DNA from: Thermoleophilia bacterium | GTDB taxonomy: Bacteria; Actinomycetota; Thermoleophilia; RBG-16-64-13 | Assembly (NCBI GenBank): GCA_027493445.1 | Contig: JAOSKU010000001.1 | Location: forward strand, 2,562,822-2,626,821 | Direction of reading: 5' to 3' | Length of the DNA: 64,000 nucleotides | Part shown: piece by piece, positions 42,113 to 51,416 of the stretch | How positions within the stretch are numbered: the stretch's first letter is position 1 | Layout: the number at the start of each line of letters is the position of its first letter | The notes under the pieces: model-generated | Seen by the model: the letters and a program-made list of their open reading frames with translations, nothing else | The model's database searches: none | Told to the model about the DNA's origin: nothing | Program-made: the position numbers and the translations under genes

Positions 42113-42280
42113 TAGCAGGCTGCTGAATAACGAAACCTCGGCCGCCGGACCGCACTGGGCGGCGCCATGCGTTGTCCTCAGTCGCGCCCGTAGCGCTGCT
42201 ACGAGCGCTCCCTGCGTCCTAGCCTTGCGCGTACCCAGTGCACCCCGGCGGCGAAGCGTCATTCCTCAGCAGCCTGTTAG
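42113..42280. repeat. MITE-like palindromic element, copy A
   Basis: A 168-bp imperfect palindrome ends in inverted TAGCAGGCTGCTGA and TCAGCAGCCTGTTA. Inner arms pair GCCGCCGGACCGCACTGGG with CCCAGTGCACCCCGGCGGC. The tip is CGTAGC-gct-GCTACG at 42189-42203. It fills exactly the space between the CoA-transferase stop and the dehydrogenase ribosome-binding site. A second copy is at 59669-59812. It has no coding capacity and could act as a terminator or processing signal. Confidence 0.7.
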
Positions 42281-42285
42281 AGTTC

Positions 42286-43495
42286 CTAGATAACGCCGGC
42301 GGCAGCCAGGGCGGTCAGCTCCTCGGAGCTCAGGCCAAGAGCGCCGCCAAAGACAGCCGTGTTGTGCTCGCCGTGGCGGGGGGAAGGCCATGGCGCCGCC
42401 GCTCGCCTCCAGGAACTCGGTACGCACCGGCGGCGGGGCCAGCGTAACCTCGAAGCCGGTCACCGGGTCGACGCTCTTGAGCAGCTTCGGCTTGACCGCC
42501 GGATCCTCGCAAACCTCGGCTACCCCCTGCACCTTGGCGATGGGGATGGTGGCCGCCCGGAAGGTCTCGAGCAGCTCGGCCGTGGCGAAGCCGGCGGTGC
42601 AGGCGGCCAGCTTTACGTTGAGATTCGCCATGTCGGCAATGCGGCCGGCATTGGTCTCGTACGTGGGGTCGACCAGGCCCTCGAAGCCGGGCAGGGCGAC
42701 CAGCCGTTGCCACTGCACATCGTTGCCCAAGGCCACGTACACGTAGCCGTCGCTGCTGGGGAAGACGCTCACCGGCCCAAAGAACTCGTGGGTGTTGCCC
42801 CGGCGGGTCATGACCCGGTCGAAGGACGTGGCCATGGTCACCGGCTGCGTGAGCCAGGAGACGGTGGAGTCGATCATGGCCAGGTCGATGCGGGCCCCCC
42901 GGCCGGTCAGCGCCCGCCGGTAGAGGGCCTTCATGATCTGCCCGTAGGCGTGCTCGCTGGTGCCCATGTCCGGCAGGGGGATGCCCACCACCTGCGGGTC
43001 CTGCCCCTTCTCGCCGGTCAGATCCATGAGGCCGCCCCGGGCCTGCAAGATGGGGTCGTAGGCGGCCTCGTTGGAGTCAGGCCCGAAGCCGGTGATGCCG
43101 ACCCAGATGAGGTCGGGCTTCACGGTGCTCAATGTCTCGTAGTCGATGCCCAGGGGCCCGTAGTTCTTGGGGAGCTGGTTGGTAGCGAAGATGTCGACGT
43201 CGAGCTCGACGATCATCCGGCGCAGGAGCTCCTGGGCCCGAGGGTCCTTCAGGTTGAGGGTCACCGCCTCCTTGCCGCAGTTCACAGCGAAGAAGTAGCT
43301 GCACATGCGGTCCTCGCCCTCGGCGAAGGGCTCCCCGATCTTGCGGTTCGGGTCGCAGTGGACCGGGTGCTCCAGGCGGATGACGCGCACGCCGTCCTGG
43401 GCCAGCCGGTAGGTGAGGTAGGGCACGACCGTGGCCTGCTCCAGGCTCAGAACCGTGAGACCGCTGAAGACGTTGTCCTGCATCTTCTCCTCCAT
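42286..43495 (-). CDS. Family III (CaiB/BaiF) CoA-transferase (one frameshift near the end)
   Basis: About 402 residues from MEEKMQDNVFSGLTVLSLEQ. Family III features are VIRLEHP, NLKDPRAQELLRRMI with the preceding VNCGKEAVTLNL, GPLGIDYETLSTVKPDLIWVGITGFG and LPDMGTSEHAYGQ, whose Asp is the acyl-anhydride nucleophile position. The break in the GGGGGG run near 42381 is corrected to PRHGEHNTAVFGG, ending in a TAG at 42286. In the auxin pathway the IaaL phenylsuccinyl-CoA transferase belongs to this family; the same role is inferred. Confidence 0.85.
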
Positions 43496-43515
43496 CGACG
43501 CTTCGTGGACGGGCT

Positions 43516-44142
43516 CTACCGGCCGCCAGGCAGCAGCAGGTGCTCGACGACATACGCCTCCGCCACCTGCTGCGCCTGGGCGGGGGTAATGCCCTGAGGG
43601 TTGTAGAGCCACTGGAAGATGAACCCCTCGGTGAGGGCCACGATGGTGGCGGCCGCTATGCGGGTGTCGACGTTGCGGAACTCGCGCGCGACGATGCCGT
43701 CGGCCACCGTCATCTCGACATACTTGAGGATGGTCTGGTAGATGACCTGGGTATAGTTGCGCACCGAGGCTTCGCGTGGGGCCTGGGCCAGGAAGTCCAC
43801 CAGCACGATGTAGTAGTGCCGGGTGCGCTCCTCGTGCTCGAAGAGGTTGCGGTAGTACAGGGTCAGGCGTTCGCGGGCGGGCAGGTCGGCCTCGTGGACC
43901 GCCCGGAGGTCGTCCTCGAGCCTGTGCAGGATCTTCTCCAGTACGGCCCGGAAAAGGGCGTCCTTCTTGGGGAAGTGGTAGGAGACGAGCCCCTTGCTCA
44001 CCCCGGACATGGAGGCCACGTCGTCCACCGTGGTGCCGTCATATCCGTTCTTCAGGATCAGACGGAGCGCCGAGTCGACGATCACCTCCCTCTTGGTGGG
44101 GTGACCAATGCTCCTGCTGGTCTGGACGGTCTGCTCGCTCAT
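43516..44142 (-). CDS. TetR-family transcriptional regulator
   Basis: The 208-residue regulator has an N-terminal helix-turn-helix (VIVDSALRLILKNGYDGTTVDDVASMSGVSKGLVSYHFPKKDALF). The ligand domain is of the TetR_C_6 type. It sits inside the iorA-iorB-tetR-CoA-transferase run with gaps of 28 and 20 bp, so it probably controls its own operon in response to an aromatic acid or acyl-CoA. It is a clear paralogue of the TetR at 58838-59479, sharing most of the recognition helix. Confidence 0.93.
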   Translation of the reverse strand: MSEQTVQTSRSIGHPTKREVIVDSALRLILKNGYDGTTVDDVASMSGVSKGLVSYHFPKKDALFRAVLEKILHRLEDDLRAVHEADLPARERLTLYYRNLFEHEERTRHYYIVLVDFLAQAPREASVRNYTQVIYQTILKYVEMTVADGIVAREFRNVDTRIAAATIVALTEGFIFQWLYNPQGITPAQAQQVAEAYVVEHLLLPGGR

Positions 44143-44170
44143 GGCGCGCTCCTCGGCTTTCTCGGACGGC

Positions 44171-44755
44171 TCAGGCGGCGATGCTGCAACCCCGGTCGAA
44201 GGCCTCCAGGTTCAAGGACACGAAGCGCTGAGGCACCAGCCGGGCGATCACGTCCCTCCAGACGGCGAGCTCCACTTCGAGCTCCGCCGCCAGGTGCCCG
44301 AGCAGGATCACCCCGGCCAGCGCGGCGGTCCCCAGCTCCGCAGCCTGGGAGGTGGCCTCCACCCAGGTGACCCGCCCCGCCCGGCTTTCGAGCAGTCGCT
44401 GGATGTCGGCCTCGTCGGGGTAGCGGGCTTCGCCCATGGTGACCGACGGCGGCGGGATCTGGTAGCGGTTCACGATCACCGCTCCCCCAAGTTTCAGATG
44501 CTCGATCCAGCGCGCGGCCTCGAGCATCTCGAAGCCGAGCAGGTAGTCGGCCGCGCCCTTCTCGATGGTGGCGGCATACACCTTGGCGCCCCAGCGCACC
44601 TGGCTCTCCACGCTGCCTCCGCGCTGGGCCATGCCATGGACCTCGGACTTCTTGACATCGTAGCCGGCCTGCAGCCCCACCTCCACCAGGATGTCGCTGG
44701 CCAGGATGGTGCCCTGGCCTCCGACCCCGGTCAGCAGGACGTCCAGCTTGTCCAT
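44171..44755 (-). CDS. iorB: Indolepyruvate:ferredoxin oxidoreductase, beta subunit
   Basis: The 194-residue gamma-type domain of 2-oxoacid oxidoreductases has VLLTGVGGQGTILASDIL at the N-terminus and KKSEVHGMAQRGGSVESQVRWG, as in IorB. The start overlaps the iorA stop (TGATG). With IorA it oxidatively decarboxylates arylpyruvates to aryl-acetyl-CoA, reducing ferredoxin. Here that would give indoleacetyl-CoA from tryptophan-derived indolepyruvate. Confidence 0.94.
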   Translation of the reverse strand: MDKLDVLLTGVGGQGTILASDILVEVGLQAGYDVKKSEVHGMAQRGGSVESQVRWGAKVYAATIEKGAADYLLGFEMLEAARWIEHLKLGGAVIVNRYQIPPPSVTMGEARYPDEADIQRLLESRAGRVTWVEATSQAAELGTAALAGVILLGHLAAELEVELAVWRDVIARLVPQRFVSLNLEAFDRGCSIAA

Positions 44756-46597
44756 CACGCTCCCCCCTTGCGTCCGCCCGCAGCCGACACGATGGCGTCC
44801 CGGGGGCAGACCTCGACACAGTAGTCGCAGCCGATGCAGAGCAGCGGGTCGATCTCCACATGGTCCTCGTGGTGCACCAGGGGAGCGCATCCGATCTTGA
44901 GGCAGGTGCCACAGTCGTTGCACAGCTCCACATCCACCCTGGGGGCCTCCCAGCGCCGCCGCTCGTACAGCACGCAGGGAGCCCGGGCCACCACTACCGA
45001 GGGCTCCTTGGAGTCGAGGTGGTCGGTCAGGACCCGGCGCACCTCCTGCAGGTCGTAGGGGTCGATCACGTCGACTTTGGCGTAGCCCATGGCCCGGGCC
45101 ACGTTCTCGATGCTGATCTCGGGCACATCCTCGCCCATGAGGGTGCGTCCGGTACCCGGGTTGGCCTGGTGGCCGGTCATGGCCGTGACCCGGTTGTCGA
45201 GCACGATGGTGGTGCTCACACCCTTGTTGGCCCGGATGTTCACTAGGGGCGAGAGGCCGCTGTGGAAGAAGGTGGAGTCGCCAATGACCGCCGCCGTCCG
45301 GTCGGTCACCCCCACCACGTCCGCCCCGTGCACCATGCCCACGCTGGCGCCCATGGGGCCGCAGGTGTGGGTGGCGTTCAGGGGCGGTAGAGCGCCCAAC
45401 GTGTAACAGCCGATGTCGCCGAAGACCACGGCCCGCAGTCGCTGGAGCACGTAGAAGACCCCCGGTGCGAGCAGCCGGGACAGAGCATGGGAGGTCGCAG
45501 GGGCAGCGGCACCTCGACGGCTGCCGGGGGGTCTCCACCACCGCGGTGGCGGACTGGGTGGCCGTCGCAGAGGCCGCCGCTACCGCCCCCCCGCCCCCGC
45601 TGCGGACCGGCATCGCCACCAGACCGCGCTCCTCGGCCAGGCCCCGCACCAGCTCGGTGCTGAACTCACCGCACAGGGGGAAGAGATCCTTGCCGACCAC
45701 CTCGATGCCCAGCAGGCGAATGTGCTGCTCGTAGAAGGGGTCGAGCTCCTCGACTACCACGATCCGGTCGACCATGCCGGCCAGGCGGAAGAAGAGATCG
45801 CGGGGCAGCGGATAGGCCAGCCCCAACTTCAGGAAGGTGGCGTCGGGGAAGACCTCGCGCGCGTAGGTGTAGGCAACGCCGCTCGCTACGATGCCCAGGC
45901 GCGTGCCGCCCGGCTCGATGCGGTTGAGGTCGCACTCCTCCGCCCAGGCCGAGATGTCCTCGAGCCGCTGCTCGATCTCCCTGTGCATCCGCCGAGCGTT
46001 GACCGGTAGGGGGATCTGCTTGCGAGGATCGCGCTCGTACTTCACCGCTTCGTGGGGGGGGCGCTTGGCCTCGATCGCATCGGCGTAGTCGACCACGCTG
46101 CGGGAGTGTGACAGGCGGGTGGTCGAACGCAGGAGCACGGGCGTATCCCAGCGCTCGCTCATCTCCATGGCCCGGTCCATGAAGGCGACGGCTTCGGCGC
46201 TGTCGGAAGGCTCCACTACCGGCAGCTTGGCGAATCTACCGTACTGCCGGTTGTCCTGCTCGTTCTGCGAGCTGTGATGACCCGGGTCGTCGGCCGAGAC
46301 CAAAACCAGTCCCCCCCGCACGCCCGTGTGCACCGCCGAGAAAAGCGAGTCGGCGGCCACGTTGACCCCCACGTGCTTCATGGTGCAGAAGGCGCGCTCG
46401 CCCGCGTACGACATGCCCACGGCCACGTCGAAGGCCACCTTCTCGTTGGGCGCCCACTCGGCATACACCCCGGGATAGGTCCCGAAGGCCGCCAGAATCT
46501 CTGTACTCGGCGTGCCCGGATAGCCCACCCCGTAGCGGACTCCGGCCTCGAAAGCGCCGTAGGCGATGGCCTCGTTCCCTGACAAGAGCTTCTCCAC
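44755..46597 (-). CDS. iorA: Indolepyruvate:ferredoxin oxidoreductase, alpha subunit (two frameshifts)
   Basis: About 614 residues starting at GTG 46597 (EKLLSGNEAIAYGAFEAGV). The N-terminal pyrimidine domain is followed by the thiamine-binding domain with RPPMLCPGCSHRGVFYVL, FGDIGCYTLG and VIGDSTFFHSG. The C-terminus has two 4Fe-4S motifs, CNDCGTCLKIGCAP and CIGCDYCVEVCP. An Ala/Gly/Thr-rich linker (SGGGGAVAAASATATQ) precedes the second domain. Bases are missing in homopolymers near 45524 and 45455. A strong promoter lies about 125 bp upstream. Confidence 0.93.
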
Positions 46598-46721
46598 GAT
46601 ACCCCCAATCGCCGCGCGGATGTCGCCCGCCGGAGTCGCGCGACCGCGGATGTGATGAGGATGGCGCTCCGGCGTCCCCCGGCACCGTCCCCGTGACTGA
46701 CTGCACGTCCAGTCGGCTCAT

Positions 46722-46750
46722 ATTGTAAGGACAGGAGGTATCTGTGTCAA
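46722..46750 (-). promoter_or_regulatory. Sigma-70-type promoter for iorA operon
   Basis: On the minus strand TTGACA is followed after exactly 17 bp by TACAAT, a near-consensus vegetative promoter. It reads towards iorA, leaving a leader of roughly 115 nt. Its strength suggests the operon is normally held by a repressor such as the TetR encoded within it. Confidence 0.7.
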
Positions 46751-46810
46751 GCCCTGTACGGCTATCCGGTCAGTACCCCGAAAGCCCTGAAAGACCGGGG
46801 GCACACACAA

Positions 46811-46834
46811 GGAATGACGCTTCGTCGCCGGGGG
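46811..46834. repeat. Short match to palindromic element A
   Basis: GGAATGACGCTTCG-CGCCGGGG matches the reverse complement of one end of the element at 42113-42280 with one mismatch. Nothing else of the element is present, so this is either a relic or a shared terminator-like sequence. Confidence 0.4.
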
Positions 46835-46838
46835 CGAT

Positions 46839-46893
46839 GAGGCGCGGCGCGGCTCCGCCCCGGCGCCTCGCCCGGGAGACCCTACCTCCCGGG
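46839..46893 (-). terminator. Tandem GC hairpins after the ModC-like gene
   Basis: A perfect 8-bp stem CCCGGGAG/CTCCCGGG (46871-46893, 7-nt loop) straddles the stop codon of the ModC-like gene. A second stem GAGGCGC/GCGCCTC (46839-46869) follows. No U tract is present, so this would be a non-canonical terminator or mRNA-end stabiliser separating this unit from the iorA promoter downstream. Confidence 0.4.
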
Positions 46894-48018
46894 TGCCGGA
46901 GTGGTCCGCGCGAGCGAGGCCACGGGGCCGTGTAGCACGACCAGGCTCTCCTTGCGCAGCGAGACCCGCACCCACCGGCCGGCGTCCAGCTCCAGCGGGC
47001 CATACGCGTAGAGAGGGAAGCGGGCCTCGAGCTCGTGCCCGTTTGGCAACTCCAGGTGGAGAACACGAAAGCCCGAGCTCGCCGAGGCGGACACCACCAG
47101 AGCCTCGACCACATTGTGCTTGAGCCCTTCGCTCAGTCCCCGATCGGGATAGAGCATCTTGATGTCCTCTGGGCGGATGTAGACAGGAAGATCCTCTCCC
47201 ACGGTCGCCGCGTGCGCCGGGGTTTCCAGGGTCAACCCCTCCCAATCCACCATGAGCGCTTCCGCCGAAACAGCCTTCACCTGGGCCTGGAAAAGGTTGC
47301 GCACCCCCATCGTCTCGGCCGCGTGGAAGCTGGTGGGCCGGCGGAAAACCTCCTCCACGCTGCCCACTTGGTGGACCTCGCCGTCGCGGACCACGGCCAG
47401 GCGATCGCCTACCGCGAAGGCGTCCTCCAGATTGTGCGTAACCACGAGCACCACCAAGCCAAGCTCCCGTTGCAGCCGGCGAAGATCGCGGTGAAGGCGT
47501 TCGCGGGTGGCGGCGTCGAGGGCCGAGAAGGGCTCGTCGAGCAGCAGGATCTGGGGTTCGGAGGCCAGGGCCCGCGCCACCGCCACCCGCTGTTGTTGTC
47601 CGCCCGACATCTCCCGAGGGTAGCGATCGGCCAGGTGCTGCAGGCGCATGCTCTCCAGCAGTGCGACCGCCCGCTCCCGCGCGCCGGAACGGCGCCACAT
47701 GGAGTAGGCTACGTTCTCCACGGCCGTCATATGCGGGAACAACGCGTAGTGCTGGAAGACGAAGCCCACCCGGCGCTTGCGGGCGGGCAGGTTGACGGGC
47801 GGTGCAGAACGGTGCCGGCTGAAGAAAACGTGCTCACCCAGTCGGATCTCGCCGGCGTCGGGGGTCACCAACCCTGCGATCGAACGAAGCGTCATGCTCT
47901 TGCCGGCACCCGAAGGACCGAAGAGCACCATGATCTCGTGGTTCACCTCCAGCCGGAGGCGCAGGTCGAAGGCGTCGAGGCTCTTCTCCAGGTCGACGTG
48001 GAGGACGGGTTCCTCCAT
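46882..48018 (-). CDS. Molybdate/sulfate-type ABC transporter ATP-binding protein (ModC-like)
   Basis: The 378-residue ATPase has Walker A FGPSGAGKSMTL, Q-loop VFQHYALFPHMTAVENV, signature [15 protein letters not shown], Walker B ILLLDEPFSALD and the H-loop VTHNLEDAF. A C-terminal TOBE-like domain (VYIRPEDIKML) is as in ModC/CysA. No permease or binding protein is adjacent. It lies 5 bp after XdhC, so molybdate uptake for the molybdenum hydroxylase is the likely role; sulfate or another anion is possible. Confidence 0.82.
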   Translation of the reverse strand: MEEPVLHVDLEKSLDAFDLRLRLEVNHEIMVLFGPSGAGKSMTLRSIAGLVTPDAGEIRLGEHVFFSRHRSAPPVNLPARKRRVGFVFQHYALFPHMTAVENVAYSMWRRSGARERAVALLESMRLQHLADRYPREMSGGQQQRVAVARALASEPQILLLDEPFSALDAATRERLHRDLRRLQRELGLVVLVVTHNLEDAFAVGDRLAVVRDGEVHQVGSVEEVFRRPTSFHAAETMGVRNLFQAQVKAVSAEALMVDWEGLTLETPAHAATVGEDLPVYIRPEDIKMLYPDRGLSEGLKHNVVEALVVSASASSGFRVLHLELPNGHELEARFPLYAYGPLELDAGRWVRVSLRKESLVVLHGPVASLARTTPAPGR

Positions 48019-48023
48019 ATCGG

Positions 48024-48863
48024 TCAGCCGGCCTCGTCCTCAGTTCCAACCAGCGACGGCACGAGCGTATCGCCGGGCGAGGCCACCTTGCCGTGCCTCT
48101 CGGCGATGATCTGAGCGAGGATGCTTACTGCGATCTCCCCAGGGGTCTGACCGCCCAGGTCCAAACCCACAGGAGCCCGCACCCGGGCTAGTGCCTCCGG
48201 TGAGACTCCCGACTCCTGCAAATGCGCCTTGACCGTGCGTACCTTGGTGCGGCTTCCGATCATGCCCACGTACGCGGCGTCCGACTCAGCCACCGCCCCT
48301 AGAGCGTCTTGGTCGTACACGTGAGCATGCGTGACGATCACGACGCTGGTGCGGCCGTCGACCAGCGTCAGTTGAAGCACGTCCTTGGGTTGGCCCACGA
48401 TAACCGTATCGGCCTGCGGGAAGCGCTCGGCGGTGGCGAACTCCGGCCGGCCGTCGAGCACCACCACCCGGAAATCCAGGAGCTTGGCCATGGGGCAGAG
48501 CTTCTGCGAGATGTGGCCGGCTCCAATGATGAGCAGCGTGTTGGCCGGGCCGTTCACCTCCAGGAAGACCTTGACCTGGCCGCCGCAAACCATGCCCAGC
48601 GCGTTCTCCCCGGTGGGGCGCAGCTCGTACTCCGCCGTACGGGAGAGGCCCCGCTTCAGGGCATCGAGAGCGTCGGCTATGGCCTGCGCCTCCACCTTGC
48701 CGCCGCCGATCGTGTCGAGGGTGCGGCCGTCGGCGAGCACCACCATCTTCGCGCCCGTCTTGCGGGGAGTCGAGCCGAGCGACTCGATGACCGTGGCGAG
48801 CACGAAAGGCGTGCCCTGTTCGGTCAGATCCGCCATCGCCCTGTAGAGTCCTATGGTGTCCAC
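48024..48863 (-). CDS. XdhC/CoxI-family molybdenum cofactor maturation protein
   Basis: The 279-residue protein has the N-terminal XdhC domain (ATVIESLGSTPRKTGAKMVVL, TIGGGKVEAQAI, MVCGGQVKVFLE) and a C-terminal Rossmann domain (NTLLIIGAGHISQKL, YVGMIGSRTK, APVGLDLGGQTPGEIAVSI). XdhC binds molybdenum cofactor and delivers its sulfurated form to xanthine-dehydrogenase-family enzymes. It therefore serves the hydroxylase at 25.9-29.9 kb. It is transcribed together with the ModC-like gene. Confidence 0.93.
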   Translation of the reverse strand: MDTIGLYRAMADLTEQGTPFVLATVIESLGSTPRKTGAKMVVLADGRTLDTIGGGKVEAQAIADALDALKRGLSRTAEYELRPTGENALGMVCGGQVKVFLEVNGPANTLLIIGAGHISQKLCPMAKLLDFRVVVLDGRPEFATAERFPQADTVIVGQPKDVLQLTLVDGRTSVVIVTHAHVYDQDALGAVAESDAAYVGMIGSRTKVRTVKAHLQESGVSPEALARVRAPVGLDLGGQTPGEIAVSILAQIIAERHGKVASPGDTLVPSLVGTEDEAG

Positions 48864-48951
48864 CAGCAGTCCCCCGGAGAAGGTCGTTATGTCTGCGCTA
48901 GTATAGCGGGGTCACGACCGGGTTAGAAGCCGCAACTCGCTGCTGGCTCGA

Positions 48952-50223
48952 CTACTCGGGCATCTCGCACCAGTCGATCAATGTGAGCGCTACGATGGCC
49001 GCGACCTGAAGCACCCGATCAATCTCCACGTATTCGTCGGCGTAGTGAGCAGCAGCCGTCGTGCCCGGACCGAAGACCACGCAGGGCGTTCCGCCGACCG
49101 CAGCCAGGAGACCGGCGTCGGTGCCCCAGGGGGAGGCGGCGATCACCGGTTCTTCGCCCAGCAGCTCGCAGTAGCGCTCGGAGAGGGTCCGCACCAGCTC
49201 CGACTCCGGGTCGAGATCGCCGGGCAGCCAGCGGGCCCCGAACCACTCGAGGTCTACCGGATGCTCAACGAACCAGGGGTCGATCGCGGCCAGGGACGCC
49301 AGGGCGGCGGCCATGTCGGATTGGGCCTCTTCCATGGGCTCCCCGGGCAGGACTCCCAGGCGGCCCTCCAGAGTCACGCGGTCGGGAACCATGGAGGGCC
49401 AGTGGCCGCCCCTGATGGAGCCCACGTTGATGGGCACGGGTATGGGAGTCCCGTCGTAGAGAGGGTCGTCGATTTGGCCGTTGCGTTCCGCTTCCAGCCG
49501 CGCGAGAACGGCAAGGACGGGCTGGGTCTTCTCGATGGCGCTCACCCCTTCATAGCGAGTGCCACCGTGGGCGGCGCAACCGGCAATGACCAGTCGGAAC
49601 CAAAGGGAGCCTTGCTGTTTGGGGAAGATGCGCATGCCGGTCGGCTCGGGAATGAGAGCCGCGTCCGCACGGTACCCCCGCCGCACGGCTGCCAGGGTGC
49701 CGGCACCCCCTGACTCCTCGTCGACGACGCTCTGTACGATTACGTCCCCCCGCAGGCGTACGCCGAGCGACTTGAGGGCCGCGACGGCCAGCAGCAAGGA
49801 AACGTTGCCACCCTTCATATCCGTGGCGCCGCGGCCGTAAAGACGTCCGCCGTGCACCTCACCTGCCCAGGGGTCGCGTGCCCACCGACCCCGATCGCCC
49901 ACGGGTACCACATCCACGTGTCCGTTGAGAATCATCGAGCGGCCGCCGCCCACGCCTTTCCACACCCCCACCACGTTGGGGCTGCCGGCGAAGTCAGTGC
50001 GCGGAGAACAGAAGTAAGGGTCGAAGGAGAGGGCTCCGCCGTCTGGTTCCCACACGTCCACATCAAGACCGAGCAGGCGCAGATGCTGGGCAACGATGTG
50101 CTGAGCGGAGCGCTCGTGTCCTTGGGTGCTCTGGGCCTGGACAAGCTTTCGAAGCAGCGCGATCGCGTGGTCTCGCTGTTCCTCGAGCCACCCTTCTACG
50201 CACCGGCAAATGGTGTCAGCCAC
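48952..50223 (-). CDS. M20-family metallohydrolase (ArgE/DapE-like)
   Basis: The 423-residue enzyme has the M20 metal site: MILNGHVDVVPVGD (His, Asp), YGRGATDMKGGNVSL (Asp), VVDEESGGAGTLA (Glu pair), IPEPTG, and a C-terminal His in GTTAAAHYADE. The insert beginning VIAGCAAHGGTRYEG is the dimerisation domain. It resembles acetylornithine or succinyl-diaminopimelate deacylases. As last gene of an aminotransferase/CoA-transferase/thiolase operon it more likely deacylates an N-acyl amino acid or amino ketone. It overlaps the thiolase by 8 bp. Confidence 0.88.
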   Translation of the reverse strand: MADTICRCVEGWLEEQRDHAIALLRKLVQAQSTQGHERSAQHIVAQHLRLLGLDVDVWEPDGGALSFDPYFCSPRTDFAGSPNVVGVWKGVGGGRSMILNGHVDVVPVGDRGRWARDPWAGEVHGGRLYGRGATDMKGGNVSLLLAVAALKSLGVRLRGDVIVQSVVDEESGGAGTLAAVRRGYRADAALIPEPTGMRIFPKQQGSLWFRLVIAGCAAHGGTRYEGVSAIEKTQPVLAVLARLEAERNGQIDDPLYDGTPIPVPINVGSIRGGHWPSMVPDRVTLEGRLGVLPGEPMEEAQSDMAAALASLAAIDPWFVEHPVDLEWFGARWLPGDLDPESELVRTLSERYCELLGEEPVIAASPWGTDAGLLAAVGGTPCVVFGPGTTAAAHYADEYVEIDRVLQVAAIVALTLIDWCEMPE

Positions 50224-51415
50224 GAGGTCTCCCAGCCACGCGGCCTTCGTATATTACCGTCAAGCCCTGTCCGCCGGCCATACAGAGGGTGACGAGGCCG
50301 TATCGCGAGCCGCGCCGCTTCATCTCGTGGAGCAGGGTGCCGGTGAGCTTGGTGCCGGTGGCGCCCACCGGATGCCCGAGGGCAATAGCGCCGCCGTTGA
50401 CGTTCACGCGCGCAGGGTCGAGGTTCAGCTCGCGGATCACCGCCAGGCTCTGGGCAGCGAACGCCTCGTTGAGCTCGACGAGGTCGATGTCGTCGAGGGT
50501 GAGGCGGGCGCGGTCGAGCGCTTTCCGAGTGGCTGGGACAGGGCCGAGGCCCATAACGGTGGGGTCGACGCCGGCCGCGGCGAAGGCGCGGACGGAACCC
50601 AGAGGCTCCAGGCCCATCTCGGCGGCCTTCGCTTCCGACATCATCAGCACGGCCGAGGCGCCGTCGTTCATGGGGCAGGAGTTGCCTGCGGTGACGGTGT
50701 CACCATCCTCGAAGACGGCCGGCAGCTTGGCCAGGTTCTCGAGGGAGGCCTCGGGGCGCACCGATTCGTCGGCGGCGAAGAGACGGGTCTCTGCCCGATC
50801 GCGCACGACGAGGGGCACGAGCTCGTCGGCGAAGCGACCCGCTTCCTGTGCAGCGTGGGCGCGCCGGTGGCTCTCCAGAGCGAAGAGATCTTGCTCCCTG
50901 CGGGTGATGCCGTAACGACGGGCCAGGTTCTCGGCGGTCACCCCCATGTGGACGCCGGTGAGCGAGCACGTGAGGCCGTCGGCAAGGAGGGCGTCTTCGA
51001 CCGCCGTGTCACCCAGGCGTGCGCCCCAGCGGTGGTCGCGCACGAGGTGGGGCGTGCGGGTCATGTTCTCCACCCCGCCGGCCACCACCACCTCGGCCTG
51101 CCCCGTCATGATGGCCTGCGCGGCCAAGGTCACGGCTTTGAGCGAGGAGCCGCATGCCTTGATGACCACGTAGGCGGGGGTATCGAGAGGGAAGCCGGCC
51201 CGTTGCGAGCTGATGCGCGCCGAGTTCAGACCGCCGCCGTGCACGTACCCGTGCCCGAAGATCACCTCCTCGACCGTGGACGGTTCGACCCCGCTGCCGG
51301 CCATCAGAGCCTCGAGCACAATGCGCCCGAGCTCCGGCGCCGGCAGATCGCGCAACGATTTCCCGAACGCTCCCACTGGTGTCCGCCTGGCCGCCACGAT
51401 CACCGCCTGCCGCAT
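50216..51415 (-). CDS. Thiolase (acetyl-CoA acyltransferase)
   Basis: The 399-residue thiolase has VIKACGSSLKAVTLA with the nucleophilic Cys, AGGVENMTRTPH, NVNGGAIALGHPVGATG (His), and the C-terminal CMAGGQGLTVIYE (second Cys). All catalytic residues are present. In the operon it would cleave a 3-oxoacyl-CoA made by the CoA-transferase. It could also finish beta-oxidation of aminocinnamoyl-CoA for the aromatic cluster, though it is not in that operon. Confidence 0.93.
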   Translation of the reverse strand: MRQAVIVAARRTPVGAFGKSLRDLPAPELGRIVLEALMAGSGVEPSTVEEVIFGHGYVHGGGLNSARISSQRAGFPLDTPAYVVIKACGSSLKAVTLAAQAIMTGQAEVVVAGGVENMTRTPHLVRDHRWGARLGDTAVEDALLADGLTCSLTGVHMGVTAENLARRYGITRREQDLFALESHRRAHAAQEAGRFADELVPLVVRDRAETRLFAADESVRPEASLENLAKLPAVFEDGDTVTAGNSCPMNDGASAVLMMSEAKAAEMGLEPLGSVRAFAAAGVDPTVMGLGPVPATRKALDRARLTLDDIDLVELNEAFAAQSLAVIRELNLDPARVNVNGGAIALGHPVGATGTKLTGTLLHEMKRRGSRYGLVTLCMAGGQGLTVIYEGRVAGRPRG

Positions 51416-51416
51416 T

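Noticed and set aside
39213-42155. A single 980-residue open frame spanning acyl-CoA dehydrogenase to EtfA
   Set aside because: The middle of that frame is meaningless Gly/Arg-rich translation over etfB. One base in the G run near 40960 restores three normal genes with 4-bp overlaps.
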